Part shown: in pieces, positions 1-7,846 of the stretch | Numbering within the stretch: the first letter of the stretch is position 1 | Layout: the number at the start of each line of letters is the position of its first letter | Source: DAOTXL01 sp034434895 | GTDB lineage: Bacteria > Chloroflexota > Anaerolineae > JAAYZQ01 | Direction: 5' to 3' | DNA: 46,647 bases | Assembly: GCA_034434895.1 (NCBI GenBank) | Contig: DAOTYI010000280.1 | Location: 1 to 46,647, forward strand | Program-made: the position numbers and the translations under genes | The notes under the pieces: model-generated | What the model saw: the letters and a program-made list of their open reading frames with translations, nothing else | Told to the model about the DNA's origin: nothing | Databases searched by the model: none

Positions 1-57
1 ATGCGGCTTGAACAGAGTCAGGTAGGTGAACAACACGGCTGGCACGAGCGATTCCAT
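1..57 (-). CDS. Start of an unidentified gene (partial, runs off the window)
   Basis: A short reading frame begins with ATG at base 57 and continues off the left edge, giving 19 residues (MESLVPAVLFTYLTLFKPH). An AGGAGGAG ribosome binding site lies just upstream (around 62-70), and this is the main reason to believe it. It follows the truncated recombinase on the same strand by about 65 bases. The hydrophobic start followed by Leu-Phe-Lys-Pro resembles the beginning of some DDE transposases, but 19 residues cannot settle that. Treat it as a probable gene start of unknown product. Confidence 0.35.
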   Translation of the reverse strand, partial: MESLVPAVLFTYLTLFKPH

Positions 58-123
58 CAACTCCTCCTGGCAAAGGTTTGCACCCTATTGTACGTCAGGA
101 GGCGCGAGGGCTCAAACTCAGCC

Positions 124-561
124 CTAGTGCAACCGCCCCCGCCGCAAACGCTCCAGGATCTTGGCCCGTTCAAACTCGGCAAAGACCCCTTGCATCTCCA
201 GGAGCATCTTCTCCTCAGGGGTTTGCGCCTGCCGAGGGTGATTGAGAAAGGTCACTTCCACCCCCAGGCGTTGCCACTCCTCCAGAAGCAGGGCCTGGTA
301 GAGGTAGGAGCGGGCCAGCCGGTCAGGATCGTAAACCAGAATCTGGGGACAGGCGCCACTTTGCACCAGGTCGCGCAAGGCATCCAGGGCGGGACGGTCC
401 AGGGTACTGCTTGAATACCCTTCGTCCCGAAAGACCCATTCCGGTGGCACCTCAAGACCGGCGGCCTGGGCATAGGCTCGCAAAGCAGCCAACTGGCTGG
501 CGATAGTCTCCTCCTGCTCTTGAAGAGTCGTGGAGACCCGGACATACAGAGCGGCTTTCAT
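124..561 (-). CDS. Serine recombinase, catalytic domain only (truncated resolvase/invertase family)
   Basis: The 145-residue protein matches the N-terminal catalytic domain of large serine recombinases. YVRVS at residues 6-10 carries the nucleophile Ser10, and VYDPDRLARS has the conserved DRLAR arginine segment. The frame ends at TAG directly after ERLRRGRLH, where the long E-helix of full-length enzymes normally continues into the recombinase and zinc-ribbon DNA-binding domains. Full members are roughly 450-550 residues, so the DNA-binding part is missing. A second stop follows two codons later, and no continuation is visible in the 123 bases downstream. The start has an AAGGAGG site and overlaps the preceding small ORF as ATGA, so the two are translationally coupled. 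It is probably a relic of an integrated element. A functional short form working with a partner is possible but less likely. Confidence 0.8.
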   Translation of the reverse strand: MKAALYVRVSTTLQEQEETIASQLAALRAYAQAAGLEVPPEWVFRDEGYSSSTLDRPALDALRDLVQSGACPQILVYDPDRLARSYLYQALLLEEWQRLGVEVTFLNHPRQAQTPEEKMLLEMQGVFAEFERAKILERLRRGRLH

Positions 562-737
562 CGGTCACCTCCTTCGATGGTTTCTTGACTGCTGAGGGCT
601 GGACCCCTCGACTCAACCCGTGTGGGTGAGTCCTGTCTCCGACGAGACGCCGGTCGGCTGAGAAGAGTATACACCTTCTGCAGGCGTCGGTCAACCTCTC
701 GGGCGGAGACCTGCTCACAGACAACTCGCAAAGCCAT
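558..737 (-). CDS. Small hypothetical protein coupled to the recombinase
   Basis: This 59-residue, arginine-rich ORF starts at ATG 737, six bases after a perfect AAGGAGG. An in-frame TTG at 743 overlaps that site and is therefore unlikely to be the start. Its stop overlaps the ATG of the serine recombinase (ATGA), so it belongs to the same transcript. The N-terminal half (about residues 1-30, including QVSAREVDRRLQKVYTLL) is predicted to be helical. The rest is polar and low in complexity. I recognise no family. Small ORFs immediately ahead of serine recombinases are common in mobile elements, and an accessory role is an inference from position only. Confidence 0.5.
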   Translation of the reverse strand: MALRVVCEQVSAREVDRRLQKVYTLLSRPASRRRQDSPTRVESRGPALSSQETIEGGDR

Positions 738-895
738 AGCCAACCTCCTTGGGCATCAGGGATAACCCCATTGTACCCCACAGGAGATGAGCGTTGCCTT
801 TCTTCACTCATGCTCTGTGGCCTCGCCGGCAGACCGACGCCCACGGCGTGGTGGAAGTCGTATGAAGTTGTCAAAGTGCAAGCTGTACTTTGTGT

Positions 896-942
896 CCCCC
901 CCTTAGCGGAGAGGGGAAGGGGGTTGGGGGATGGGGTGAGGT
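896..942. repeat. Interspersed C/G-tract repeat with short palindrome
   Basis: A C-rich block (CCCCCCTTAGCGGAGAGGGG and following G-runs) can fold on itself and resembles repeats commonly scattered between genes in environmental genomes. It lies in the 283-base gap between the minus-strand recombinase pair and ruvB. No gene is seen in that gap. Confidence 0.45.
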
Positions 943-956
943 CCACCTTTGCCACC

Positions 957-1003
957 GTTTATGTTAATTTAACATTGTCGAGATAAACTCTAATGTTCCG
1001 AAC
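957..1003 (+). promoter_or_regulatory. AT-rich inverted repeats upstream of ruvB (possible operator)
   Basis: Two palindromes sit 18-64 bases before the ruvB start. The first is ATGTTAA-T-TTAACAT (961-975), enclosed by a weaker outer pair GTTTAT (957-962) and ATAAAC (983-988). The second is GTTC-C-GAAC (995-1003). The block is AT-rich in a GC-rich window, as promoter and operator regions usually are. RuvB is often SOS-regulated, and GTTC/GAAC half-sites recall LexA boxes of Gram-positive type, but the spacing differs, so a LexA site is only a guess. I see no convincing -35/-10 pair. Confidence 0.35.
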
Positions 1004-1020
1004 GGGAGTGGCAGGGGGTC

Positions 1021-2040
1021 ATGGCAGAGCGGATCATTTCTCCCAGGAAAAAGGTGGAGGAGATCGGGCTGGATGTCAGTTTGCGCCCGCAGAGCCTGGA
1101 GGAGTATATCGGTCAGGAGCGGGTCAAGGAAAACCTGCGCATCCTCATCCGGGCGGCGCAGGCCCGGGACGAGGCGCTGGACCATGTGCTGTTCTACGGT
1201 CCGCCCGGCCTGGGGAAAACCAGCCTGGCGCACATCGTGGCTCACGAGATGGGGGTGAACATCCGGGTCACCTCCGGACCGGCCATCGAACGGGCCGGCG
1301 ACCTGGCGGCTATCCTGACCAACCTGCACAAGGGGGATGTGCTGTTCATAGATGAGGTTCACCGCCTGGGTCGTGTGGTGGAGGAGGTCCTCTACCCGGC
1401 GATGGAAGATTTTGCCCTGGACATTGTCATTGGCAAAGGGCCGGGGGCACGCAGCATCCGCCTCAATCTGCCCCGTTTTACGGTCATCGGGGCCACCACC
1501 CGCCTGGCGCTGATGACCGCGCCGCTGCGGGCCCGCTTTGGCGCGGTCTACCGCCTGGACTTTTACGACGAGGCGGCGATGGAGGCCATTGTTCGGCGCT
1601 CGGCGCGCATTCTGGGGGTGGAGATTGACCAGGAGGGGATCTGTGAGATCGCCCGTCGGGCGCGGGGCACGCCCCGTGTGGCCAACCGCCTACTCAAGCG
1701 GGTGCGCGATTATGCCCAGGTCCGCGCTGAAGGGATCATCACCCTGGCCGTGGCCCAGGAGGCGCTCTCCCTGCTGGATGTGGACCCGCTGGGCCTGGAT
1801 GACATAGACCGCCGCGTGCTGCGCACCATCATCGAAAAGTTTGACGGTGGTCCGGTGGGCCTGGAGACGATCGCGGCTGCCCTGTCTGAGGAGTCGGACA
1901 CGATTATGGACGTGGTGGAACCCTACCTGTTGCAGCTCGGCTTCCTGGATCGAACGCCACGGGGCCGGGTGGCCACCCGCCGCGCCTACGAGCACCTGGG
2001 CATCCCATACCGGGAGCCGGCGCAACCGGCTCTGTTTTGA
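1021..2040 (+). CDS. ruvB: Holliday junction branch migration ATPase RuvB
   Basis: This 339-residue AAA+ motor works with RuvA as a hexameric ring that drives Holliday junction branch migration in recombinational repair. The family landmarks are all present. The N-terminal segment has RPQSLEEYIGQ. Walker A is GPPGLGKTSLAH (about residues 61-72), Walker B is LFIDEVHRL (about 103-111), sensor 1 is GATTR, and the arginine finger is in LRARFG. The C-terminal winged helix ends with RTPRGRVATRRAYEHLG, which is typical of RuvB. The length matches the family. The ATG start is preceded by G-rich AGGGGG at very short spacing and GGGAG a little further up. No ruvA or ruvC is adjacent. The gene is housekeeping and unrelated to the polysaccharide genes that follow. 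Confidence 0.98.
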   Translation: MAERIISPRKKVEEIGLDVSLRPQSLEEYIGQERVKENLRILIRAAQARDEALDHVLFYGPPGLGKTSLAHIVAHEMGVNIRVTSGPAIERAGDLAAILTNLHKGDVLFIDEVHRLGRVVEEVLYPAMEDFALDIVIGKGPGARSIRLNLPRFTVIGATTRLALMTAPLRARFGAVYRLDFYDEAAMEAIVRRSARILGVEIDQEGICEIARRARGTPRVANRLLKRVRDYAQVRAEGIITLAVAQEALSLLDVDPLGLDDIDRRVLRTIIEKFDGGPVGLETIAAALSEESDTIMDVVEPYLLQLGFLDRTPRGRVATRRAYEHLGIPYREPAQPALF

Positions 2041-2094
2041 AGGGTGAACCGGCGCCCTGGCGGGTGTGAAAGCGCCCCTGTCGGAGTGAAGGCG

Positions 2095-3510
2095 ATGAGG
2101 TCTGACCGGCGCAGACCGCTGTTCCTCCTGGGCCTGGCCAGCGCCCTGGTCTATCTGCTGGCCTTTACCCTGCCCTACTGGCTGCCCCGATATGCCCTCA
2201 ACGTCCAGGACGAGATCTATCAGTACGCGGCCAGGGAGCCGTGGCGGGGGGTGCTGTTCTATGCTGCCCTGGCCCTTCTGTTCCTCTTGTACCTGATTGC
2301 CTGTCGCCATGTGGCCCGGCAGGGAGAGGGCCGGGATGATGCCTGGCTGGTAGGGGGTTGGACACTGATCTTTTGCCTGTTGCTCATCCCTGTCCAATCT
2401 ATCACCTCGTCCGATCTGTATGGGTATCTGTTCGAGGGCCGGATCGTGGCCGTGCTGGGCGAGAACCCATTTGCCCATCGCTACAGCGACTTTGCCGCCG
2501 ATCCATTCTACTTCTGTGTAACCTTTCATCACCTGCCGGCCACTACCGGCTATGGGCCGCTGTGGATTGCCCTGACCTCGGCCCTGGGTTGGCTGGCCCG
2601 CGACCGGCTGGTGCTCAATCTCTTCCTGCTCAAGGGGATGGCCGCCGGGTTTCACCTGCTTGGCGCCCTGCTGGTCTACAGGACTCTCAGGCGATCGGCT
2701 CCGGCCCACAGGGTGGCCGGGATGCTGTTCTACGCCTGGAATCCGCTGTTGCTCCACGAGCTGGTGGGCAACGGGCACAATGACGCGGCGGTTGCTGCCT
2801 TTGCTTTGCTGGGCTTTTGCCTTCTCGCCCACGGCCGGGGTCTGTGGGCCGTTCCGTGCCTGATGGCTGCGGCGCTGATCAAGCCGGTGGCCTTGCTCTG
2901 GGTGCCGCCGGTGGCCCTCTGGCTTGTGGGGCAGGGTCTCACCTGGCCGGCCCGTGTCCGCCGGGCAGTGGGGGTTGCGACCCTGACCATTCTGCCGGCG
3001 GTGCTGGCCTATGCTCCCTTCTGGGCGGGGGCGGCGACCTTTCGTGGCCTGTTGATGCAGAGCGACATCCACGGCAACTCTCTGCCCAATCTGTTGATCC
3101 AGGCCTTCTCGAACCTGTGGCCGGAGGCAGGAGAGCGGATTGTCCAGGGGGTCAAGCTTCTCACCATCCTGGCGTTTGTCCCGTTCTACCTGAATCGGCT
3201 GCGGTTGGCCCGGCGTGACCTGATGCGTGCCTGTTTCGATGTGATCCTCTTTTATCTGTTCTTCGTCGGTTTGCAGTTCATGCCCTGGTATGTCACCTGG
3301 CTGCTGGTTCCTGCGGCCCTGATCGCCGGCCCTGCCCCTGACCGCCGTCGCTCCGTGGCCCTCATCCTCTGTCTGCTGGCGCCGCTTCTCTATTTTCCCT
3401 TCGGCTGGCAGTGGGCCAGGGACCATCTGCTGGACTGGGAAGTGGCCCTGCTGGCCTGCGTGCCGGTGGTGGGGGCCGGCCTGTGGCTGATCGGGCGTGC
3501 CTCAGAGTAG
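2095..3510 (+). CDS. Polytopic GT-C type glycosyltransferase, mannosyltransferase-like (GT87/MptA-like)
   Basis: The roughly 471-residue protein has about a dozen hydrophobic segments. Its diagnostic stretch is SSDLYGYLFEGRIVAVLGEN at about residues 104-123, the 'D-x-Y-x-Y...G.NPF' pattern of polyprenol-phosphate-dependent mannosyltransferases, whose catalytic Asp lies in the first large extracytoplasmic loop. YGPLWI and NGHNDA, further on, are also typical of this group. It would move a hexose from a lipid carrier to an acceptor outside the membrane. I chose ATG 2095 because GGAG lies 8 bases upstream. An in-frame GTG at 2044 would add 17 residues that do not look like the family. The gene starts 54 bases after ruvB and is followed by a hairpin. 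Confidence 0.75.
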   Translation: MRSDRRRPLFLLGLASALVYLLAFTLPYWLPRYALNVQDEIYQYAAREPWRGVLFYAALALLFLLYLIACRHVARQGEGRDDAWLVGGWTLIFCLLLIPVQSITSSDLYGYLFEGRIVAVLGENPFAHRYSDFAADPFYFCVTFHHLPATTGYGPLWIALTSALGWLARDRLVLNLFLLKGMAAGFHLLGALLVYRTLRRSAPAHRVAGMLFYAWNPLLLHELVGNGHNDAAVAAFALLGFCLLAHGRGLWAVPCLMAAALIKPVALLWVPPVALWLVGQGLTWPARVRRAVGVATLTILPAVLAYAPFWAGAATFRGLLMQSDIHGNSLPNLLIQAFSNLWPEAGERIVQGVKLLTILAFVPFYLNRLRLARRDLMRACFDVILFYLFFVGLQFMPWYVTWLLVPAALIAGPAPDRRRSVALILCLLAPLLYFPFGWQWARDHLLDWEVALLACVPVVGAGLWLIGRASE

Positions 3511-3523
3511 GGCAACTACTGGA

Positions 3524-3545
3524 GGGCAACTGCGAGCAGTTGCCC
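3524..3545 (+). repeat. Perfect hairpin after the mannosyltransferase-like gene
   Basis: GGGCAACTG and CAGTTGCCC form a 9-base-pair stem around CGAG. A further partial copy, GGGCAACT, lies at about 3510-3517. There is no T-tract after it, so it is more likely a REP-like repeat than an intrinsic terminator. It does separate the gene upstream from the promoter that follows. Confidence 0.5.
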
Positions 3546-3565
3546 TACAATAGGGCCGGTTGGAT

Positions 3566-3594
3566 TTGACCTGAAGAGAATTTAGGGTTATAAT
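3566..3594 (+). promoter_or_regulatory. Sigma-70-type promoter for the GT2 gene
   Basis: TTGACC (3566-3571) and a consensus TATAAT (3589-3594) are separated by exactly 17 bases in a locally AT-rich stretch. The predicted start of transcription, near 3601, gives a leader of about 60 bases before the glycosyltransferase at 3663. Confidence 0.75.
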
Positions 3595-3662
3595 CATTAA
3601 AACATGTCATCGGCCATGCCTTTTGGACTGGCCGGTGGCTCGGAAGGGTTGAATAGAATATC

Positions 3663-4766
3663 ATGACCAGAGGCTATCCTCATCAGGTCAGCACTGCCCC
3701 TCTGGTAACGGTCTTTATCCTCTCCTTCAATGGTCGAAGGTATTTGGATGCCTGCCTGCACTCAGTCCTTGATCAGGACTTTCCAGAGGAACAATTCGAG
3801 ATCTTGCTGATAGACAACGGCTCGACCGATGGGTCGGCCGATTATGTGGCGGCCAACTATCCCCAGGTACGGCTGTTGCGCCACGGGCGAAATCTGGGTG
3901 TGGATGCCGGCCTCAATCAGGCCCGGGATCATGCCCGGGGGCAATACCTGGCCTATTTGAGCCAGGATGTGGTCGTGCATCGCCATTGGCTCTCGGCCCT
4001 GGTGGAAGCCGTGCAGAGCGACCCCCTGGCGCGCCTGGTCGCCAGCAACATCTATTTCCCCTGGTGGCCCGAATTCAATCCCCACGACCGGATTGGCTGG
4101 CCGGAGCGGGCTTATATCTGCGATCTGACCGGCTACGGGGTGCTTGACTACTATTCGATGCCGCTCACGGCCCTCTCGGCCCCCATCCCGGTCCTGGCCG
4201 CCGATACTGCGGCGAGCATGATTGACCGCCGCCTGGTGGACGAATTGGGCTACATCCTGGATGACGACTTTTTTATGTACGGCGATGTGATTGACCTCTG
4301 TCTGCGCATCAACTCCATCGGCCGCAAGGTGCTGTTTGTCCCCTGTTCGGTGGCCTATAACCACAGCGACTGGCAACTCAAGCTCAACCGCCGGACGTTG
4401 CTCAAGGCGCTGCGTTCCTCGCGCAACAACCTGCTGGCCTTTTACAAAGTGAGCTACACGGGTGAGTTCGTGGCCATGCTGCCCCGTCTGCTGCGAGGAC
4501 ACCTGCATCGTGGTCAGCAACATGGCCTGTCGCGCATGCGGAACCTGCTCTACGGCCTGGCCGCCGTGCCGATGGCCCTGTTGGGCCTGGGCCTGGCTGT
4601 GGCGCGGATGCCGCGCATTCAACCCAAGCGCCGCCTGGCCCTGCAAAAGCGGACGATGGGCCGGGGCTGGCTGATAGACCGCCTGCGCCACCCGGGCTGG
4701 CAGCCCGATCCCAACGTGTGGCTGGCCCGATCGGTCCCCTCCAGGAACCAGTCTGAAAACCACTAA
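3663..4766 (+). CDS. Glycosyltransferase family 2 (rhamnosyltransferase-like)
   Basis: The 367-residue cytoplasmic enzyme has a GT-A fold. The N-terminal nucleotide-binding part reads VTVFILSFNGRRYLDACL, and DNGSTDGS (about residues 51-58) is the GT2 signature. The metal-binding region is less canonical (LSQDVVV, where NPD is usual). DDDFFMYGDVIDLCLRI near residues 200-216 matches the ED-containing acceptor motif of WbbL-like enzymes. A hydrophobic segment near residue 300 suggests membrane association. It probably adds a sugar during surface polysaccharide assembly. Its own promoter lies at 3566-3594. The last codons (QSENH, stop) fall inside a palindromic repeat beginning at 4748, so the native C-terminus has probably been replaced by repeat-derived sequence. 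Confidence 0.88.
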   Translation: MTRGYPHQVSTAPLVTVFILSFNGRRYLDACLHSVLDQDFPEEQFEILLIDNGSTDGSADYVAANYPQVRLLRHGRNLGVDAGLNQARDHARGQYLAYLSQDVVVHRHWLSALVEAVQSDPLARLVASNIYFPWWPEFNPHDRIGWPERAYICDLTGYGVLDYYSMPLTALSAPIPVLAADTAASMIDRRLVDELGYILDDDFFMYGDVIDLCLRINSIGRKVLFVPCSVAYNHSDWQLKLNRRTLLKALRSSRNNLLAFYKVSYTGEFVAMLPRLLRGHLHRGQQHGLSRMRNLLYGLAAVPMALLGLGLAVARMPRIQPKRRLALQKRTMGRGWLIDRLRHPGWQPDPNVWLARSVPSRNQSENH

Positions 4767-4850
4767 GGACACGAAGGATACAAAGAATTTCTGTCAATTT
4801 CATGCCATTTCTTTGTCCTGTGCGCCTCCGTGGTAGACTTTTCAGCCAGG
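4748..4850. repeat. Palindromic repeat element, family A (copy 1)
   Basis: The ends are CCAGTCTGAAAA and TTTTCAGCCAGG, which are near inverted copies. The inner arms are rich in ACCAC..GGACAC..AAGG and its complement. It carries the stop codon of the glycosyltransferase. A related copy lies at 12110-12238. Confidence 0.65.
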
Positions 4851-4882
4851 CTCTGAGTAGAGTCTACTCACAATAAGAAATT

Positions 4883-4950
4883 CCACCACAAAGGCCCAAA
4901 GACACCAAGAAATTTCCCTAAATCTTTGAGTCTTGGTGTCTTGGTGGTTA
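4883..4950. repeat. Imperfect palindrome related to family A
   Basis: The left arm ACCACAAAGGCCCAAAGACA (with CCAAG following) pairs imperfectly with the right arm CTTGGTGTCTTGGTGGTT. The sequence style is the same as the element at 4748. It lies in the 355-base gene-free gap 4767-5121. Confidence 0.55.
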
Positions 4951-5025
4951 AAATTTTTGACGAGGCAATTGGCTTATGTGCATGAACTCTAGCGACAGGG
5001 GTTACACAGTCAAGTTCAGAAGGAT

Positions 5026-5100
5026 ACGGATGGCGCGGAAAAACGCGGAGCTCCACCGATGAACTCCAGGAATCGGTATTCGTCTGCGTTGGTCTGTGCC
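5026..5100. repeat. Decayed repeat before the aminotransferase gene
   Basis: ACGGATGGCGCGGAAAAACG on the left and GGTATTCGTCTGCGTTGGTC on the right are weakly complementary. They resemble the scattered 'cgcggataaacgcgga' type of repeat. I see no gene and no clear promoter in the remainder of the 4767-5121 gap. Confidence 0.3.
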
Positions 5101-5121
5101 CAAAACAGAAAGTGAGAGTGA

Positions 5122-6258
5122 ATGAACATTCAACTCTTCAAGCCTTTTATGGGTGAAGAGGAAATTCAGGCTGTAGCGGAGGTGCTCCGCTCCGGCTGGA
5201 TCGGCCTGGGGCCCAAGACCGCCGACTTTGAGCGGGCGTTTGCCGCTTTCCTGGGGGCGCCCTACGCCGTGGGCCTCAGCTCGGCGACGGCGGCACTGGA
5301 CCTGGCGGTGCGGTTGTTGCACATCAACCATGGCGACGAAGTGATCGTACCGGCCATGACCTTCGTATCCACTGCCCATGCCGTGGCCTACAATCTGGCC
5401 ACCCCCATCTTTGCCGATGTGGACCCCGATACCCTGCTGATTGACATCGAGGATGTGGCGCGCAAAATCACGCCCCGCACCCGGGCCATCATCCCGGTGC
5501 ACTATGGCGGGCGGCCGGTGGATATGGATCGCCTGCGCCAGGTGGCGGGCAAGATCCCCCTCATCGAGGATGCCGCCCATGCCTGCGGCGCCGAATACAA
5601 GGGCCGCAAGGCCGGCACGTTGGGGGACCTGGCCTGCTTTAGCTTTCACGCTGTCAAAAACCTGGCCACCGGCGATGGCGGCGCGTTGGTCACCTGCGAT
5701 CAGGCGTTGATGGAACGGGCCAAACGGCTGCGCTGGCTGGGCATTGACCGGGGCACCTGGGATCGCACCGGCGCCGATCGCTCCTACTGGTGGCAATATT
5801 TCGTGGACGAGATCGGACTCAAATGCCACATGAACGACATCGCGGCGGCCATCGGCCTGGTACAACTGCGCCGGCTGCCGGCCACCAACGCCCGTCGCCG
5901 ACAGATCGCCGAGATGTACACCGCCGGCCTGAGCGATCTCCCCTGGCTCCAGACGCCGCGTATGGACACCCCCGATTCGATCTCGTCGTGGCACATCTAC
6001 TGCATCCAGGTGGAAGGCCGGGACGATCTGAACGTTTATCTGCAGGAGAAAGGGATCGGCACCGGCGTCCATTATAAACCGATCCACCTCTACACCTGTT
6101 ATGGCAACCGGCCTCATCTGCCCCAGGCTGAGGCCGCCTTTGAACGGATCCTCTCCCTGCCCATGCATCCGGGGTTGAGCGACGAGGAGGTGGAGTATGT
6201 CATCGAGTCTATCCGCTCTTTTCAACCCCCGGCCCACCGTCGGGGAGGGACGGCGTGA
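5122..6258 (+). CDS. DegT/DnrJ/EryC1/StrS family PLP aminotransferase
   Basis: The 378-residue protein is a fold-type I aminotransferase of the sugar-aminotransferase family. These enzymes transfer the amino group of glutamate or glutamine to a keto-sugar nucleotide. SSATAALDLAVRLL binds the cofactor phosphate, EDAAHACGAEYKG carries the Asp and His that hold the pyridine ring, and FSFHAVKNLATGDGG contains the Schiff-base lysine, Lys179. HYGGRPVDMD and GTGVHYKPIHLY are also typical. The length is normal. Its stop overlaps the GTG of the ketoreductase (GTGA), so it is the first gene of the acyl-chain operon. That context suggests an amino sugar that becomes acylated, or amine introduction into the product. 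The exact substrate cannot be read from the sequence. Confidence 0.92.
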   Translation: MNIQLFKPFMGEEEIQAVAEVLRSGWIGLGPKTADFERAFAAFLGAPYAVGLSSATAALDLAVRLLHINHGDEVIVPAMTFVSTAHAVAYNLATPIFADVDPDTLLIDIEDVARKITPRTRAIIPVHYGGRPVDMDRLRQVAGKIPLIEDAAHACGAEYKGRKAGTLGDLACFSFHAVKNLATGDGGALVTCDQALMERAKRLRWLGIDRGTWDRTGADRSYWWQYFVDEIGLKCHMNDIAAAIGLVQLRRLPATNARRRQIAEMYTAGLSDLPWLQTPRMDTPDSISSWHIYCIQVEGRDDLNVYLQEKGIGTGVHYKPIHLYTCYGNRPHLPQAEAAFERILSLPMHPGLSDEEVEYVIESIRSFQPPAHRRGGTA

Positions 6259-7022
6259 CCAACCCTCTGGATACTGCTCCTGAGCTGAAGGGCAAAGTCC
6301 TTCTCGTCACCGGCGGCTCGCGGGGGATCGGCGCCGAGATCGTGCGCCAGGCGGTGAGGCGGGGCGCAGCGGTTGCTTTCTGTGCCCGAACCCCCGGCCC
6401 GACGGTCCAGGAAGAAGCAGCGCAGGCAGGAGGGCGTCTGCTCGCTGTGCAGGCCGATGTCTCCCGTGAGGAAGAGGTCGAAGCCCTGTTCGACATCACC
6501 CGCCGCACCTTTGGCCGGGTGGATGTAGTGGTCAACAATGCGGGCATCAGCCGCGAGGCCCTGCTGGTCTCTCTTCCCCTCTCAACCTGGGACGAGGTCA
6601 TCGCCACCAACCTCACCGGGCCGTTCCTGGTCTCGCGCCGGGCGGTCCGGGAGTTCCTGGCGCAGGGCACAGGAGGGCGGATCCTCTCCATCGGCTCGGT
6701 GATGCAGGAGGGAGCGCCCTCCAATGCCAGCTATGCAGTCAGCAAGGGAGGGCTGATCGGCTTGACACAGGCCATCGCCCGGCAGTATGGCAGGCATGGC
6801 ATTTCTGCCTGTCTGATCGTCGTGGGGGCGGTTGAAACGGAGCTGACACGGCAGGTGCCGGAAGGGCTGAAACGGGCCGTCATCGAAGCCTGTCCCCAGA
6901 AACGGCAGGCAACGGCCGGTGAAGTGGCCTCTGTGGTCCTGTTCCTGGCTTCATCGCGGGCAGCTCTGGCCAACGGCCAGGCGATCTATGTCGGTGGGGG
7001 ATTGCGGGAGGTGATGCTCTGA
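6255..7022 (+). CDS. Short-chain dehydrogenase, FabG-like 3-oxoacyl-ACP reductase
   Basis: The 255-residue classical SDR is complete. The cofactor loop is TGGSRGIG (residues 19-26), and the structural motif NNAG is present. The catalytic set is a Ser in SIGSVM (about residue 146), Tyr160 and Lys164 in YAVSK. In this context it would reduce the 3-keto group of an ACP-bound chain with NADPH. The GTG start overlaps the stop of the aminotransferase and is the only start fitting the usual N-terminus. It runs straight into the next SDR (TGATG overlap). It is the catalytically complete member of a trio. The third SDR (13147) has lost its active site, and the second has an enoyl-reductase-type motif. 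Confidence 0.88.
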   Translation: MTNPLDTAPELKGKVLLVTGGSRGIGAEIVRQAVRRGAAVAFCARTPGPTVQEEAAQAGGRLLAVQADVSREEEVEALFDITRRTFGRVDVVVNNAGISREALLVSLPLSTWDEVIATNLTGPFLVSRRAVREFLAQGTGGRILSIGSVMQEGAPSNASYAVSKGGLIGLTQAIARQYGRHGISACLIVVGAVETELTRQVPEGLKRAVIEACPQKRQATAGEVASVVLFLASSRAALANGQAIYVGGGLREVML

Positions 7023-7846
7023 TGGCGGAGGGGTTGCAGGGCGCAGTGGTCCTCATCACCGGCGGAACGCGGGGGCTGGGCAAGGCGATCGGGATCGAGT
7101 TCGCCCGCGCCGGCGCCCGGGTCTATCTCACCCATCGCTGGGGGAGCGTGGATGAAGAGGAGCTGGCCGCCGAGTTTCGGACCCTGGGCCTGCCTGTGCC
7201 ACGCATCGTCGAGGCGGACGCCGGCGACCCGGAGGCGACGCGGGAGCTGATGGCCCTGCTCCAGGCGGAGGTCGGCCGGCTGGATGTCGTGATCAGCAAC
7301 GTCGCCTTTGCCAAAGTGGTGCGCGATCTGGAAGATCTGAAAAGAAACGCCTTTGAACTGTCGCTCAGATATTCAGCCTGGCCGGTGGTGGACCTGGTTC
7401 AGGCGGCGCATCAGGCTTTCGGGCGTTATCCGCGGTATGTCATCGGCATCTCCAGCGGCGGTGGGGAGGTCTGCTTTGACGGCTATGACCTGGCCGGCGC
7501 TGCCAAGGCGGTGCTGGAAACGCTGTGCCGCTACCTGGCCTTTCGCCTCAAACGATACGGCGTGCGGGTCAACGTCGTCCGCCCCGGCCTGCTGGACACT
7601 GCCAGCGCCCGGGCAACATTTGGTGACGAGACGGTGGAAGCCATCCAGAGCCGGTTAGGAACCTGGCTGCTTGACCCGCGCCAGGTGGCCCGGGTGTGCG
7701 TGGCCCTCTGCTCCGGCTGGATGGATGCTGTGACCGGCCAGGTGATCGTCGTGGATGAAGGCTGGTCGCTGGTCAGCCCGATTGCGTACCTGACCGGCCG
7801 TGGCCTGCCGGGCGGGTTCCCGGAAGAGGAGGGACCGGCCTCATGA
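7022..7846 (+). CDS. SDR-type enoyl-ACP reductase, FabL-like
   Basis: The 274-residue SDR has cofactor motif TGGTRGLG (residues 13-20). Instead of the usual YxxxK, the active site reads YDLAGAAK, with Tyr155 and Lys162 separated by six residues. That Y-x6-K spacing is the hallmark of enoyl-ACP reductases of the FabI/FabL kind. The flanking ISSGGGE, RYLAFRL and VRVNVVRPGLLDT resemble Bacillus FabL. It would reduce the 2,3-double bond formed by the neighbouring dehydratase, so the cluster can make saturated or partly saturated chains. NNAG is replaced by ISNVAF, as in FabL-like proteins. It overlaps both neighbours. Assignment to enoyl reduction rests on motif spacing and context. Confidence 0.78.
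   Translation: MAEGLQGAVVLITGGTRGLGKAIGIEFARAGARVYLTHRWGSVDEEELAAEFRTLGLPVPRIVEADAGDPEATRELMALLQAEVGRLDVVISNVAFAKVVRDLEDLKRNAFELSLRYSAWPVVDLVQAAHQAFGRYPRYVIGISSGGGEVCFDGYDLAGAAKAVLETLCRYLAFRLKRYGVRVNVVRPGLLDTASARATFGDETVEAIQSRLGTWLLDPRQVARVCVALCSGWMDAVTGQVIVVDEGWSLVSPIAYLTGRGLPGGFPEEEGPAS

Noticed and set aside
1690..3426. Long open frame on the minus strand (578 codons)
   Set aside because: It lies antisense to ruvB and the mannosyltransferase-like gene. Its Gln/Pro/Arg-rich translation matches no family, and it is an effect of GC-rich codon use. Similar minus-strand frames opposite 9474-12121 and 28509-30395 were dropped for the same reason.
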